A stretch of DNA of 64,000 nt from Oligoflexia bacterium (GTDB lineage Bacteria; Bdellovibrionota; Bdellovibrionia; Bdellovibrionales; Bdellovibrionaceae). The DNA is taken from assembly GCA_016861345.1 (NCBI GenBank), contig BOLD01000005.1, positions 62,001-126,000 on the forward strand, written 5' to 3'. Positions 9,520 through 19,182 of this stretch are shown here, piece by piece (position 1 is the stretch's first letter; each line of letters begins with the position of its first letter). The notes under the pieces were generated by a model. The model searched no databases, was not told the origin of the DNA, and saw nothing but the letters and a program-made list of their open reading frames with translations. The translations under genes and the position numbers were made by a program.

Positions 9520-10596
9520 ATGGCTGAGCAGATTTTTTCAAACGTCAAAATTGGAAATATGTTACTTAAAAATCATATTGTCATGTCTCCAATGACGAGA
9601 AGTCGTTGTGTGAATAACATCCCGAATGATTTAGTTGTGAAATATTACTCTCAGCGGACTGAGGCAGGTCTTATCATTACAGAGGGTACCTCCCCATCCG
9701 ATAATGGTTTGGGATATGCTAGGATTCCGGGGTTATATACCTCTGATCATGTCAAGGCTTGGAGGAAAGTGACAGAGGCTGTTCACCAAGCGGGGTCCTA
9801 CATCTTTGTTCAACTGATGCATTGTGGTAGGGTTGCACATCCTGACAATTTGCCCACGGGAATGGAAATTTTGGCACCATCACCAATTGGTCTGCAGGGA
9901 ACCATGTGGACAGATACAAAAGGAAATCAGCCTTTCCCGGTGCCAGAGGAAATGACGGAATTGGATATTCAAAATACCATTGAGGAGTACGCACACTCGG
10001 CGAAATTAGCAATGGAAGCTGGTTTTGATGGAGTTGAGCTTCACGGAGCAAATGGTTATTTAATTGACGAATTTCTAAATACAGCGAGCAATCAGAGACA
10101 AGATAGATGGGGTGGAAGTGTAGAGAACCGAGCTCGATTTGCTATCGAGGTCGCAAAGGCCGTTGCAAATAAAATTGGAAAGGAGCGGGTGGGAATTCGA
10201 TTGTCACCGTTCGGAGTTTCAAACGGAATGATTCCTGACCCTCGTATGGAAGATCTTTACGAGTATTTAGCTGGTGAACTGCAGAAGATTGGAATTTTAT
10301 ATATTCATATTGTGGATCACAGTTCAATGGGGGCGCCTGAAATTAAACCCAGTGTGAAGAAAAAAATCCATGATAACTTTAAGGGAGTCGTGATTCTTTC
10401 TGGCGGCTATGATGCCAATAGAGCTGAACATGATTTGAGAGAAAAGATGGGAGTTCTCTTTGCCTTCGGTCGACCTTTTATCGCAAATCCGCATTTGGTC
10501 ACAAAAATGAAATTGAAAAAACCACTTCGGCCTGTCGACCAGTCCACATTTTACACTCCTGGAGAAAAAGGCTATACGGATTATCCGTTAGACTGA
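9520..10596 (+). CDS. Old yellow enzyme family alkene reductase (NemA-like)
   Basis: The 358-residue FMN enzyme of the OYE class reduces activated C=C bonds of enals, enones or nitro compounds with NAD(P)H. SPMTRSR gives the conserved FMN-contacting Thr, and HGANGYLIDEFLN holds the His/Asn pair that binds the substrate carbonyl. DRWGGSVENRARF and the C-terminal FGRPFIANPHLV phosphate-binding segment are also present. Length is normal. The start at 9520 is chosen because GGAGGG precedes it; the longer reading frame overlaps the MFS gene. Its last 9 bases overlap the end of the convergent trmO gene. Confidence 0.94.
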   Translation: MAEQIFSNVKIGNMLLKNHIVMSPMTRSRCVNNIPNDLVVKYYSQRTEAGLIITEGTSPSDNGLGYARIPGLYTSDHVKAWRKVTEAVHQAGSYIFVQLMHCGRVAHPDNLPTGMEILAPSPIGLQGTMWTDTKGNQPFPVPEEMTELDIQNTIEEYAHSAKLAMEAGFDGVELHGANGYLIDEFLNTASNQRQDRWGGSVENRARFAIEVAKAVANKIGKERVGIRLSPFGVSNGMIPDPRMEDLYEYLAGELQKIGILYIHIVDHSSMGAPEIKPSVKKKIHDNFKGVVILSGGYDANRAEHDLREKMGVLFAFGRPFIANPHLVTKMKLKKPLRPVDQSTFYTPGEKGYTDYPLD

Positions 10597-11406
10597 TGAA
10601 TTGTCAGATATATGAAATTGGCTCACAAATAATCGATGCAATTGCTTGTCCTGGTAAGGATCAGGTGATGTCAAAAGAAGCTCTTCTGACGAGTAACCAC
10701 TTCGGATTCCATTTATCGTAATAGTGCAATCTTCTTGATTGTTGATTGCACGATCAGGTCCATTATTGGCGAAGGTAAAATCCACTCTCCATGTCCGATA
10801 AGAAAGCGTGGCGATATTTTCATTTGTTAGTGAGATTCGTTTTTTGTCAGCGTTCAGGGGATCAAAGCTTAATTGATTAATGATGAACCCACGAATATTT
10901 TTTTCACCATTTTTTTCAAGAAATTGAAGTTGCTGTTCGCCTTGAATAGAGAATTGAATTTCATATTTTTCGTTTTGAATCCATCCCATATTGGCCTCTG
11001 GAAAAGAGTCTGCATAGGCAAGATAGGGCTTGAGATCAAGGACAGGGGTTCCATCAAGCAAATCAAACCCCGAGACAAAAACTTTTCTTCCTTCAATTTT
11101 GCGCAATTGAACGCAGGTCATACCAATTGGATTAGGTCGATAAGGGGACCGAGTTGCAAAAACACCAATTTTCGTCGATGAGCCGCGTGGGGGTAGCACC
11201 ATGGGTTTCCAATTTTGATTTTTGTGAAATTGATAAATAATCCAAATATGTGAGAACTGCTCAAGTCCAATCAGGGCTTGTTCAAAGTTCTGTCCACCCT
11301 CAAGCTCTATAAAACCCATCTCAGTATTGATGTCGATATTTCCCTGTCGTGCCGCCTGATAGGGATATTTCTTATCGCAATGAAAATATCCAATGGGTTT
11401 AAACAT
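10588..11406 (-). CDS. trmO: tRNA (adenine(37)-N6)-methyltransferase TrmO
   Basis: The 272-residue protein has the TsaA/YaeB beta-barrel fold motifs: FKPIGYFH at the start, GLEQFSHIWIIYQFH, IGVFATRSPYRPNPIGM and LDLKPYLAYADSF. TrmO uses S-adenosylmethionine to methylate t6A37 in tRNA-Thr. The C-terminal 110 residues match the usual C-terminal lobe only loosely. The start at 11406 overlaps the upstream SpoU gene as ATGTTTAA with GGAG in place, so the two RNA-modification genes are coupled. Confidence 0.92.
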   Translation of the reverse strand: MFKPIGYFHCDKKYPYQAARQGNIDINTEMGFIELEGGQNFEQALIGLEQFSHIWIIYQFHKNQNWKPMVLPPRGSSTKIGVFATRSPYRPNPIGMTCVQLRKIEGRKVFVSGFDLLDGTPVLDLKPYLAYADSFPEANMGWIQNEKYEIQFSIQGEQQLQFLEKNGEKNIRGFIINQLSFDPLNADKKRISLTNENIATLSYRTWRVDFTFANNGPDRAINNQEDCTITINGIRSGYSSEELLLTSPDPYQDKQLHRLFVSQFHISDNSSV

Positions 11407-12184
11407 TCTGCCGACTCCATTCATAGGCAGCAATAGCGAGTGAGTTCGATACGTTTAAAGAGTTTTTTACGCCAAAGACGGGTATTTTTCTGACCTCGTC
11501 AACAAGGTTTAAAGTGCTGCGATCAAGACCAAAGCGCTCATTGCCAACAACAAAGGCTGTGGGGCCCTTCAGAGTTCCTTGATAAAGGGGCAAGGCTTTG
11601 CTCCCTGTTTCAAGTCCAATCACAAAGATTCCTTGGTTGCGAAGAATTTCAATGGCCTCTTTGACTGTTTCACAGTGTCGAGATTTGACGAATTGAGTGG
11701 CTGACATCGATGTTTTTTTAAGGGCTTCATTTTCTGGGCCAACTGTATAGCCGCAGAGAATAATTTCTGAGGCACCCACACAGTCTGCAAGTCGAAAAAC
11801 AGATCCCACATTGAAGGCAGATCGAATATTATCCAGCACAAAAAAGAGCGGGAATTTTTGTTGTTGGGTTTGCGATTGATTCTGTATTTGATCTTCAGTT
11901 GAGATTAGAAATTGATCATCTTGAAGATTTCGATCCAGCAGTCTTTCAATCGGAATCATGAAATTCACAAAATGTCTGAGTGTCATTTGTGGATGCAGGT
12001 GATCGGGAAGTTCTGCGAGTCTTTCCAGATCTGGATTTTTTGAAAATCGAAGCTCAAAAAGTAGGGATGTTAGCTGAGAGAGTAAGGCCTCGTTGAAATC
12101 TTGATCTTTGGATTCTTTTTCAATCTTCAAGGCCAGTGAATGAATTTTTTGAAGAAGTTCAATTTCTAGCTTTGAAAATTTCAT
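11399..12184 (-). CDS. SpoU (TrmH) family RNA 2'-O-methyltransferase
   Basis: The 261-residue protein has an N-terminal helical region of about 105 residues, then a SPOUT knot domain. SpoU motif 1 is LDNIRSAFNVGSVFRLADC (catalytic Arg and Asn), motif 2 is VVGNERFGLD and motif 3 is KNSLNVSNSLAIAAYEW. Such enzymes methylate the 2'-OH of a ribose in tRNA or rRNA; the target is not deducible. The gene follows metG by 31 bases and overlaps trmO by 8, making a metG-spoU-trmO translation operon. Confidence 0.92.
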   Translation of the reverse strand: MKFSKLEIELLQKIHSLALKIEKESKDQDFNEALLSQLTSLLFELRFSKNPDLERLAELPDHLHPQMTLRHFVNFMIPIERLLDRNLQDDQFLISTEDQIQNQSQTQQQKFPLFFVLDNIRSAFNVGSVFRLADCVGASEIILCGYTVGPENEALKKTSMSATQFVKSRHCETVKEAIEILRNQGIFVIGLETGSKALPLYQGTLKGPTAFVVGNERFGLDRSTLNLVDEVRKIPVFGVKNSLNVSNSLAIAAYEWSRQNV

Positions 12185-12215
12185 GGATATTTAATTCCTA
12201 TTGGCCCGATTTACC

Positions 12216-14231
12216 TTATTTGACCTTGTCTCCAGGTTGAGCTCCAGCATCTGGAGAGAGAATGAATAAGGAACTGCCGCCTTCGCCAGCAGCCAGAACC
12301 ATGCCCTCGCTCATGCCAAACTTCATTTTTCTTGGTTTGAGATTAGCGACAACAACAGTTAGGCGACCAATGAGCTGATCTGCTTTGTAGGCAGATTTGA
12401 TTCCAGCAAAAATTTGACGAGTGCCAAGTGGTCCGAGATCCACTTTGAGTTTAAGAAGTTTATCTGCTTCTTTGACTTCTTCAGCTTCGATAATTTTGGC
12501 AATTCGAAGATCAACTTTTGTAAAGGCCTCAATTTCGATTTCACCAGTTGTTGACTCTTGCAGAGCAGGTTTTGCTGCAATCGGAGCCGGAGTAGAAGAT
12601 GCTGCAGGCTTGCTTTCTTCCATCATGGCTTTCACTTTTTCAGGATCAATGCGGTTAGCAAGATGCTGATAGGGTTGAATGGAATGGTTTTCAAGAATCT
12701 TTTGAGAATCAGACCATGCATAGGGCTTTTCATTCAGAAGTTTTTCAACTTGTTCGACGTATTTTGGAAGAACAGGTTTTAGGAATATAGCTAAAAGGCG
12801 ATAGATATTTAAAGTTGTTGTGAGAACAGCCTTTGTTCCTGCAGGGTCTGTGGCCAAAGTTTTCCAGGGAGCTTTTTCATCAAAATATCGATTGGCCTCA
12901 TCAGCAAGAGCGCGAATCTCATTAATCGCCTTAGCAAAATCCCAGGCCTGATAATGATCAGCGATTTCTTTTGCTTTGCTTTGTGCGTGTTGAATGAGTT
13001 TGCGACCTTCAGTGTCTGGAGAAGACATCTTGCCATCCAGTTTTGAAGAAAGCATTTGAGCTCCGCGAGAAGCCAGGTTGGTGATCTTTCCGATGAGATC
13101 AGAATTCACTCTTTGGATAAAATCATCAGTGCTAAAATCAAAATCATCCAAACCTGAACTTAGTTTGCAGGCAAAATAGTATCGCAAATAGGCGGGATCA
13201 AGGTGGTTGAGATAGGTGCGAGCTTGAATCTGGGTACCTTTAGATTTTGACATTTTCTCGCCATTCACAGTCAGGTGACCGTGGACAAAAACTTGGTTCG
13301 GAGTGCGAAAGCCCGCCGTTTTTAGAAGGGCTGGCCAAAAAAGGGTATGAAACCTGGCAACATCTTTCCCGACAAAGTGATAGACTTCGGTTTTATCTGA
13401 TTTCCAGAAATCATCAAAATTCAGTCCCGTTTTTTTGCAGAACTGAACAGTCGTTGAAATGTATCCCATAGGAGCATCAACCCAGACATAGAAATATTTG
13501 TCTTTATATCCCGGTACTTTAAAACCAAAGTAAGGTTCATCTCGAGAAATATCCCAGTCTCTTAAATCTTCTTTGAACCACTCAAGCATTTTGTTGGAAA
13601 CTTCTTTTGCTGTATGTTGTGGAAGCCAAGCCTCAAGATAAGATTTAAAATCATTTAATTTAAATAATATATGATCACTTTGTTTTGTCACAGGAGCATT
13701 TCGGCAAATTGAACAATAGGGACTTTTCATATCGCTTGGATTATAGGTGGCTCCACATTTATCGCAGTTATCACCATACTGATCATTGGCTCCGCATTTG
13801 GGACAAGTGCCTTTCACAAAGCGATCAGGTAGAAACATTTTATCATGTTCGCAGTACAATTGATCGATGGATTTGATATGGATGTGGCCTTTTTCTTTCA
13901 TCTGGTGATAAAAGTATTCGCAGAGCTCTTTATTTTCTTGAGAGTTTGTTGACGAGTAGTGGGAGTATTCAATCTGGCAGTCAGCAAAATCCTGAGTATG
14001 CAGTTTCCAAACCTGATTCACATGATCTTCAGGGGAGATTCCCTTTTCTCGGGCAGCAAGCATGACAGGTGTGCCATGGGTGTCATCAGCACAGAGGAAA
14101 TGACATTCATTCCCTTGCATGCGCTGGAATCTGGCCCAAAAGTCAGCGCCAAAGTGCTCGACAAGGTGGCCAATGTGAACGGGTGAATTAGAATAAGGTA
14201 GTGCTGCGGTGAGTAAGATACGTTTAGACAT
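12216..14231 (-). CDS. metG: Methionyl-tRNA synthetase
   Basis: The 671-residue class I synthetase charges tRNA-Met. The HIGH motif is in SPVHIGHLVEHF, and the KMSKS motif is intact in NGEKMSKSKGT. The zinc-knuckle insertion carries CPKCGA, CDKCGA and CSIC, as in the two-knuckle MetG1 type. The C-terminal ~105 residues (from about 565) are a tRNA-binding OB-fold domain (VDLRIAKI and GPLGTRQIFAGI), joined by an Ala/Pro-rich linker. It is the first gene of the minus-strand run with the SpoU and TrmO genes. Confidence 0.97.
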   Translation of the reverse strand: MSKRILLTAALPYSNSPVHIGHLVEHFGADFWARFQRMQGNECHFLCADDTHGTPVMLAAREKGISPEDHVNQVWKLHTQDFADCQIEYSHYSSTNSQENKELCEYFYHQMKEKGHIHIKSIDQLYCEHDKMFLPDRFVKGTCPKCGANDQYGDNCDKCGATYNPSDMKSPYCSICRNAPVTKQSDHILFKLNDFKSYLEAWLPQHTAKEVSNKMLEWFKEDLRDWDISRDEPYFGFKVPGYKDKYFYVWVDAPMGYISTTVQFCKKTGLNFDDFWKSDKTEVYHFVGKDVARFHTLFWPALLKTAGFRTPNQVFVHGHLTVNGEKMSKSKGTQIQARTYLNHLDPAYLRYYFACKLSSGLDDFDFSTDDFIQRVNSDLIGKITNLASRGAQMLSSKLDGKMSSPDTEGRKLIQHAQSKAKEIADHYQAWDFAKAINEIRALADEANRYFDEKAPWKTLATDPAGTKAVLTTTLNIYRLLAIFLKPVLPKYVEQVEKLLNEKPYAWSDSQKILENHSIQPYQHLANRIDPEKVKAMMEESKPAASSTPAPIAAKPALQESTTGEIEIEAFTKVDLRIAKIIEAEEVKEADKLLKLKVDLGPLGTRQIFAGIKSAYKADQLIGRLTVVVANLKPRKMKFGMSEGMVLAAGEGGSSLFILSPDAGAQPGDKVK

Positions 14232-14281
14232 TCTCTATTTAGACCAAAAATGCGAGCTAAAATCAAGAATTCAGTCGGGCA

Positions 14282-14665
14282 TTAGTCTTCGTGTGGGCAA
14301 TAGCGGCGCACAACTTGGTAGAGTTGATCCAGTTGAACGGGTTTTTTGATCACATTTTCAATCTGCTTTGGTATCCGCTGAACCTTTTCCGAGGTTGCGG
14401 TGACTGCGACAATGGGTATTTTTGAGAGGGGGCTTTGGGAATCCTTCTTTATTTCCTCAACAAACTCCCATCCATTCATATTGGGCATAAGCATATCAAG
14501 TAAAATCAGATCCGGCGCGGGAGAGGATGTTAATATTTTTAAAGCTTCGACTCCATCAGTGGCTTCTTGGATTTGATACCCTTCTAACTCAAGGGCTAAT
14601 TTTAACGTTGATCGAATGGATTCGCTATCTTCCACAAGTAAGATTTTGTGTTGATTATTATTCAT
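14282..14665 (-). CDS. Single-domain response regulator
   Basis: This 127-residue protein is a receiver domain only: acidic pair in ILLVEDSES, phosphoacceptor Asp in LILLDMLMPNMNG, the Thr in VAVTATS and the conserved Lys in VIKKPV. No output domain follows. It lies 14 bases after the sensor kinase on the same strand, which makes it that kinase's probable partner (CheY/Spo0F-like relay). Confidence 0.93.
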   Translation of the reverse strand: MNNNQHKILLVEDSESIRSTLKLALELEGYQIQEATDGVEALKILTSSPAPDLILLDMLMPNMNGWEFVEEIKKDSQSPLSKIPIVAVTATSEKVQRIPKQIENVIKKPVQLDQLYQVVRRYCPHED

Positions 14666-14679
14666 CCTGAATTTCCTTT

Positions 14680-16218
14680 TTACCTTTCCTCTTCATTCTG
14701 AAGTGGTAATTCAACAACGAACAAGGCTCCCTGTCCTGGTTCGCTATCAACCTTAATAGTGCCACCATGGGCTTCAATTATTTGTTTTACTATATAAAGA
14801 CCAAGGCCTAGGCCAATAAACTTGTCTCCAGATACGGCCCTCTCAAATCGTTGAAAAATCTTTTGCTGCATGTCCTTTGGGATTCCGATGCCAAAGTCTC
14901 TTATTGATAGGATGGCTGATTTTTCATTTTTATTCAACTGGACTACGACTTCAATCGGTTTGCCTTGGCCATATTTGATCGCATTGGATAATAGATTAGA
15001 GATAATTTGGTTTATACGACTAGGATCCCATATTCCAATAACAGATTCTTCTGCACTGACTTTGATTACGCACTGCGATTTTGTGACCTCCTCGGACATC
15101 AAGGCGACTGTATTTTTAACCTCAGCACTCAGGTTGACAGCTTGCTTGTGGAGCTCCAGCTTTCCTGTGCGTATGCGGGTCATATCAAGAAGGTCATTAA
15201 GAAGTTTGATGATTTGACTGCAGGCTATAACTGACTTTTTCCCAAGTTCAGCAATTTGAGGGCTAGTTGTAGAATTATCTTTATTAATCAATCGGCCAAT
15301 CAATTGAAGTTGAAGGTAAAGTGCAGAAAGAGGAGTTTTTAATTCGTGAGAAGCAATGGAGAGAAACTCGTCTCGTGTGGTGACAGCCTTTCGAAGCTCT
15401 TCCTCCATCAATTTTCGCTCAGTAATATCTTGTACTGTTCCAACTGATCGAAGGGGATTGTTGTTTTTGTCATAAAAAGTTTGGCCGCTTTCAATAACAT
15501 GCTTTACTCTTCCATCAGCCATCAAAAGGCGATGGTCAATCACGTAGGGCGTTTTACTTTTAATTGAATTGGTGAACGCGCTATTCACTTTCTCACGATC
15601 CTCTGGGTGAATGGCTTTTATGAATGCTTCATAAGATGCTCCAAAGGCCACTGGGCAAATTTCAAAAATACGATAAATTTCGTCTGACCACATCAGCTTA
15701 TTTGTTCTAAGATCAAGTTCCCAGTTGCCGAGATGAGCAATGCGTTGGGCTTCTTTCAGGCGAGCTTCGCTGATTTGAAGTTCGTCGCGATTTTTTTTCA
15801 TTTCACTTTCAGAGGAACAACTTTTTTTGTAGGCTCTTTTCAGTAAAGCTGTAACGGTGTTCATCATTAAATTGAGAGTCCAATATGCAAATAAGAAAAG
15901 ATAGTCAGTAACGGTAGCAGGAAGTACCCGAACAGGCACGACGTAATAATAATTAATGGCAAAGAAACCAATAAAGCCAACACAGAGACCTGGCCAAAAA
16001 CCTTCAGTTGCGGAAACTAAAATGAGACAGCAAGTCGTTAAACAGGTCATTAATAAAGCCGTGTTCGAACTATAAGGTACAATCGAGAAAAGAATAACAA
16101 GACTTGCAGTGACTAGAGTTGCAACAAGAAAGCGAAGCCATAGAGGGTGTTCTTGTTCAAAAAGAATCTCCCACTTCATCAAAGTCCAGGTTTTTAACTT
16201 ACGTATGGGCACGCTCAT
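14680..16218 (-). CDS. Membrane sensor histidine kinase with DUF4118 and PAS domains
   Basis: The 512-residue protein begins with about four membrane helices (residues 28-120) of the DUF4118 type found in KdpD. A PAS_3-type domain (about 150-265) ends in VQDITERK. The HisKA domain has FLSIASHELKTPLSAL, and the ATPase domain has LLSNAIKYG, DFGIGIP and GLGLYIVKQI. It should autophosphorylate and pass the phosphate to the adjacent single-domain receiver. The start has no clear Shine-Dalgarno; a Met at residue 14 is an alternative. Confidence 0.91.
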   Translation of the reverse strand: MSVPIRKLKTWTLMKWEILFEQEHPLWLRFLVATLVTASLVILFSIVPYSSNTALLMTCLTTCCLILVSATEGFWPGLCVGFIGFFAINYYYVVPVRVLPATVTDYLFLFAYWTLNLMMNTVTALLKRAYKKSCSSESEMKKNRDELQISEARLKEAQRIAHLGNWELDLRTNKLMWSDEIYRIFEICPVAFGASYEAFIKAIHPEDREKVNSAFTNSIKSKTPYVIDHRLLMADGRVKHVIESGQTFYDKNNNPLRSVGTVQDITERKLMEEELRKAVTTRDEFLSIASHELKTPLSALYLQLQLIGRLINKDNSTTSPQIAELGKKSVIACSQIIKLLNDLLDMTRIRTGKLELHKQAVNLSAEVKNTVALMSEEVTKSQCVIKVSAEESVIGIWDPSRINQIISNLLSNAIKYGQGKPIEVVVQLNKNEKSAILSIRDFGIGIPKDMQQKIFQRFERAVSGDKFIGLGLGLYIVKQIIEAHGGTIKVDSEPGQGALFVVELPLQNEEER

Positions 16219-16343
16219 TCCATTCTGATTAAAGTTACTTACATTATATCGAGATTATTAGTATATGACAAAGAAATATCAAGAGAATGATTTGAGCTAG
16301 ATAGTCCCAAAGAACTTCATCTTTGTATTTGAATGAGACAAAG

Positions 16344-16370
16344 ACTTTCCTTAGTTTAAGTAAGGAAAGT
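16344..16370 (-). terminator. Hairpin after the carbonic anhydrase gene
   Basis: A perfect 10-base inverted repeat (ACTTTCCTTA and TAAGGAAAGT) with a 7-base loop lies 27 bases past the carbonic anhydrase stop on the minus strand. The sequence after it on that strand is only moderately T-rich (CTTTGTCTC), so it is a weak intrinsic terminator or an mRNA 3' end stabiliser. Confidence 0.45.
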
Positions 16371-16396
16371 ATGAAGACAGAAAATAAGAATATTAT

Positions 16397-17341
16397 TTAT
16401 TCTTTAAAATCAACACTGCCTGAATCAAGGTGATAAAGACTTGCCACAATTTTCACCTGACCAGATCGAACTTTTTCTTCAATAATTCCTGAGCGATTTA
16501 AAAGATCTTTTGCGACACCGCGAGCGTTGGCCCAAGATTCATCCTCAACATGTGCAGAGGGTTCTTTCCCTGCAAATGTTTTGATGCGGGGATGTATATC
16601 GGCAACTAATTTATTCAAGTTAGGACTTCCAGCATCAGATCCATTTAAGGTTCCAAGGGCAGCTTTCACGGCACCACAAGAGGTATGGCCCATGACTAAG
16701 ATCAATCGAGTGCCTAAATGTTCAATGGCGTACTCCATACTGGCAAGAGAAGTGGGATCAAGAGTTTGCCCAGCTGTTCGCACAACAAAAATCTCTCCCA
16801 ACTTTTGGTCAAAAACGACCTCTGGTGGAACGCGGCTGTCGGAACATGAAAGGACGATTGTATGAGGAGCCTGTCCCTTTGAAAGTCGTTCAATGTCTTT
16901 CTTTGACTGGCCATCTTTTCTTAAAAATCCTTTTTTAAATCTCGTGTTTCCATTTTTTAACCAACCAAGAGCCTTCTCTGGAGCGACGCCTTCGGTGGCG
17001 TGAGCTGAATGACTTGGTACTGGAGCGGCATGAGTATCATGGGCAGGTGCAGGCGGAGTCGCAGGCACTGCGGCTTTTCCAATTTCAATGGCCGGAACTG
17101 TTTTGGCCTCTTCCACTTTTTTCATTTCGACGACCATGTCTGTTGACGATGGTACTCCGTCTGCTGGTTTGATTTCACCAGCAGCAGGTGCGGGCCTTGG
17201 TGCTGGTGTTGTCGCAGTAGTAGCTGTGGCAGCAGTCTTTTTTTCTTCTTGTTTCGGTTTTGATGAGCAGGCAGAAAGTGAAACGAGAAGTGCAGGTATA
17301 AAGACTAGCTTCGTGAAATGTTGATGAAGAGAGTTTTTCAT
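16397..17341 (-). CDS. Beta-class carbonic anhydrase anchored as a lipoprotein
   Basis: The 314-residue protein has a lipoprotein signal with lipobox SLSAC, then about 90 residues rich in Ala, Pro, Thr and His, then a beta-carbonic anhydrase domain. Zinc ligands and partner Asp-Arg are visible in LSCSDSRVPPE and VMGHTSCGAVKAA. The enzyme interconverts CO2 and bicarbonate. Most beta-type enzymes are cytoplasmic, so an exported, lipid-anchored form is unusual but not unique. It is transcribed away from the aminotransferase gene and is probably monocistronic, with a hairpin after it. Confidence 0.92.
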   Translation of the reverse strand: MKNSLHQHFTKLVFIPALLVSLSACSSKPKQEEKKTAATATTATTPAPRPAPAAGEIKPADGVPSSTDMVVEMKKVEEAKTVPAIEIGKAAVPATPPAPAHDTHAAPVPSHSAHATEGVAPEKALGWLKNGNTRFKKGFLRKDGQSKKDIERLSKGQAPHTIVLSCSDSRVPPEVVFDQKLGEIFVVRTAGQTLDPTSLASMEYAIEHLGTRLILVMGHTSCGAVKAALGTLNGSDAGSPNLNKLVADIHPRIKTFAGKEPSAHVEDESWANARGVAKDLLNRSGIIEEKVRSGQVKIVASLYHLDSGSVDFKE

Positions 17342-17455
17342 AAATGGGCCCTTTTGTTAAAGTAGAATCCAGTCTTATTTCAGCGGCGAAATGAGAGTCA
17401 GGTCAAACCATAATTTTGTTCATGATGACGCAAGACCTTAGGTGGAGGATTCAAA

Positions 17456-18418
17456 ATGAAAATGACTCACTTAAATGATGATCAGGTGATGCAAAAACTA
17501 AAGAATCAGCACTACTCAGCTCAATCTACGTACAAGGCTTATTTTTCAACTTGGTTAGGTGGTGTCACAACAAATCCATCTCTGATGGTTTTACCAATGG
17601 ATGATCACTTGGTTCATCGAGGGGATGGGGTATTTGAGGCCATCAAAGTTGTGAATCATAACATTTATTTACTGCGCCCCCATATCGATCGGCTCTTTTA
17701 TTCCGCAGAGCAAATTGGAATTCAATCCCCCTTATCAAAAGCTGATTTGATTCAGGTCATTTGTGAAACTTTAAAAATCAGTCAAAGTGAAAACGCCGTG
17801 CTGAGGCTTTTTCTCTCTCGGGGGCCGGGTCTTTATTCAACAAACCCAGCGGACTCTGTTGGGGCTCAGATTTATTTGTGTGTGACCGAGCTAAAGCCCT
17901 TGCCTCAGGAAAAGTTTGAAAAAGGAGTCAGAATTGGACGAAGTCAAATCCCTGTGAAGAATGACTGGCTTGCGAAAATTAAGACCTGCAATTATTTGCC
18001 GAATGTGATGATGAAGAAAGAATCTGTTGAAAGAGGTCTAGATTTTACTGTGGCTTTTGATGATCAGGGTTTCGTAGCTGAAAGTTCCACGGAAAATATT
18101 TTTATTCACACAAAAGAAAATAAATTGGTTCATCCAGGATTTGATCGCATTCTCAAAGGGACAACCATGTCGAGACTTTTTGATTTGGTTGAAGAGAGAA
18201 AACTTTTGCCCGTTCTGCGAGGAGTAAAGATAGAAGAAAATGACCTTCTTCAGGCTCAGGGGCTTTTTATGGCAGGAACGACTTTAGATATCTTACCAGT
18301 TTGTGAATATGAGGGGAAAAAAGTGCCCATTAGTCCAATGGCCAAAGTATTTCTCGAGATGATCAGAGAAGATCAAAAGATGGCAACTTCTCTTAATCTG
18401 GATTATCGAAAAGGATAA
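17456..18418 (+). CDS. Class IV PLP-dependent aminotransferase / aminodeoxychorismate lyase-like
   Basis: The 320-residue protein has the fold-type IV signature: VHRGDGVFEAIKV near the N-terminus, the PLP-binding Lys in AKIKTCNYLPNV, and the Glu segment VAESSTENIF with a downstream phosphate-binding GTTMSR. Relatives are branched-chain aminotransferase, D-amino acid aminotransferase and PabC; this sequence does not decide which. GGAGGA precedes the ATG at good spacing. The Cys-rich gene starts 2 bases after its stop. Confidence 0.88.
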   Translation: MKMTHLNDDQVMQKLKNQHYSAQSTYKAYFSTWLGGVTTNPSLMVLPMDDHLVHRGDGVFEAIKVVNHNIYLLRPHIDRLFYSAEQIGIQSPLSKADLIQVICETLKISQSENAVLRLFLSRGPGLYSTNPADSVGAQIYLCVTELKPLPQEKFEKGVRIGRSQIPVKNDWLAKIKTCNYLPNVMMKKESVERGLDFTVAFDDQGFVAESSTENIFIHTKENKLVHPGFDRILKGTTMSRLFDLVEERKLLPVLRGVKIEENDLLQAQGLFMAGTTLDILPVCEYEGKKVPISPMAKVFLEMIREDQKMATSLNLDYRKG

Positions 18419-18420
18419 AA

Positions 18421-19182
18421 GTGAGGCACTCTTATTTATTTCCTGAATTTTATTCTTCTTGGTTATCTAAAAGACTGCCCATAGCACCGCGAGAAAGTCT
18501 GGCAACTTGTGAGAATTGTGCGATGGTTAATCCGTCAGGAATAACTCGAGATCTGGGTCCTTTTTTTGGACATTTAAAATGTTGTACTTATTTTCCTTAT
18601 TTGCCGAATTTTACATTGGGCACATTGGGTGAAGAGCGGTATCAAGCGGCAAAGAAGAACGGGGTATTTCTGCCAGTGGGTTTGTATGAATCCCTTCAGG
18701 CTCAAGGCATTCGAAATTCTTTTGGGCATCAAGGATTCGGTCGAGAAGAAAAGCTGCTTTGTCCGTTTTTCTCAAAGTCTCAGAACTCATGCTCCATATG
18801 GGCGCAAAGGCCGGGTGTATGCACGACTTATTTTTGTAAAAGTGATTATGGACAAATGGGGCTTGAATTTTGGTCAAAAGTTGAAAAGTATCTCAATCAC
18901 TTTGAATGGAAAATGGCTACGGAATTGATGACTCGTATGGGTTTAAATGAAAATGAAATTGCCTATTGCCAGGCAGTGGTGAGCCCTGAAACCGAAGAAG
19001 ATGAAAGGGATTATTTTATTCAAGCGGCCTGGGGTAAGTGGTTTTCAAAGCAAAGAGAGTTTTATCAAGAGTCTTGCAGGGTGGCACTTGGTATAACTTC
19101 TTCTGATCTTGATAAAATATTAGATCCTCAATTTTTAGAATTAGAAAAATCTATTTCTTCCCAAGTCTCCACAATGAAGTAA
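18421..19182 (+). CDS. Cysteine-rich YkgJ-like protein (metal-binding, unknown role)
   Basis: The 253-residue product starts with GTG, supported by AGGA 6 bases upstream. Cysteines are arranged as CENCAM, KCCTYFP, LCPFF, CSIW and RPGVCTTYFC, resembling the YkgJ family of putative zinc/iron-chelating proteins. No signal peptide is seen. The gene is coupled to the aminotransferase gene, but no common pathway is evident. Its last 32 bases overlap the convergent methyltransferase gene. Confidence 0.72.
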   Translation: MRHSYLFPEFYSSWLSKRLPIAPRESLATCENCAMVNPSGITRDLGPFFGHLKCCTYFPYLPNFTLGTLGEERYQAAKKNGVFLPVGLYESLQAQGIRNSFGHQGFGREEKLLCPFFSKSQNSCSIWAQRPGVCTTYFCKSDYGQMGLEFWSKVEKYLNHFEWKMATELMTRMGLNENEIAYCQAVVSPETEEDERDYFIQAAWGKWFSKQREFYQESCRVALGITSSDLDKILDPQFLELEKSISSQVSTMK

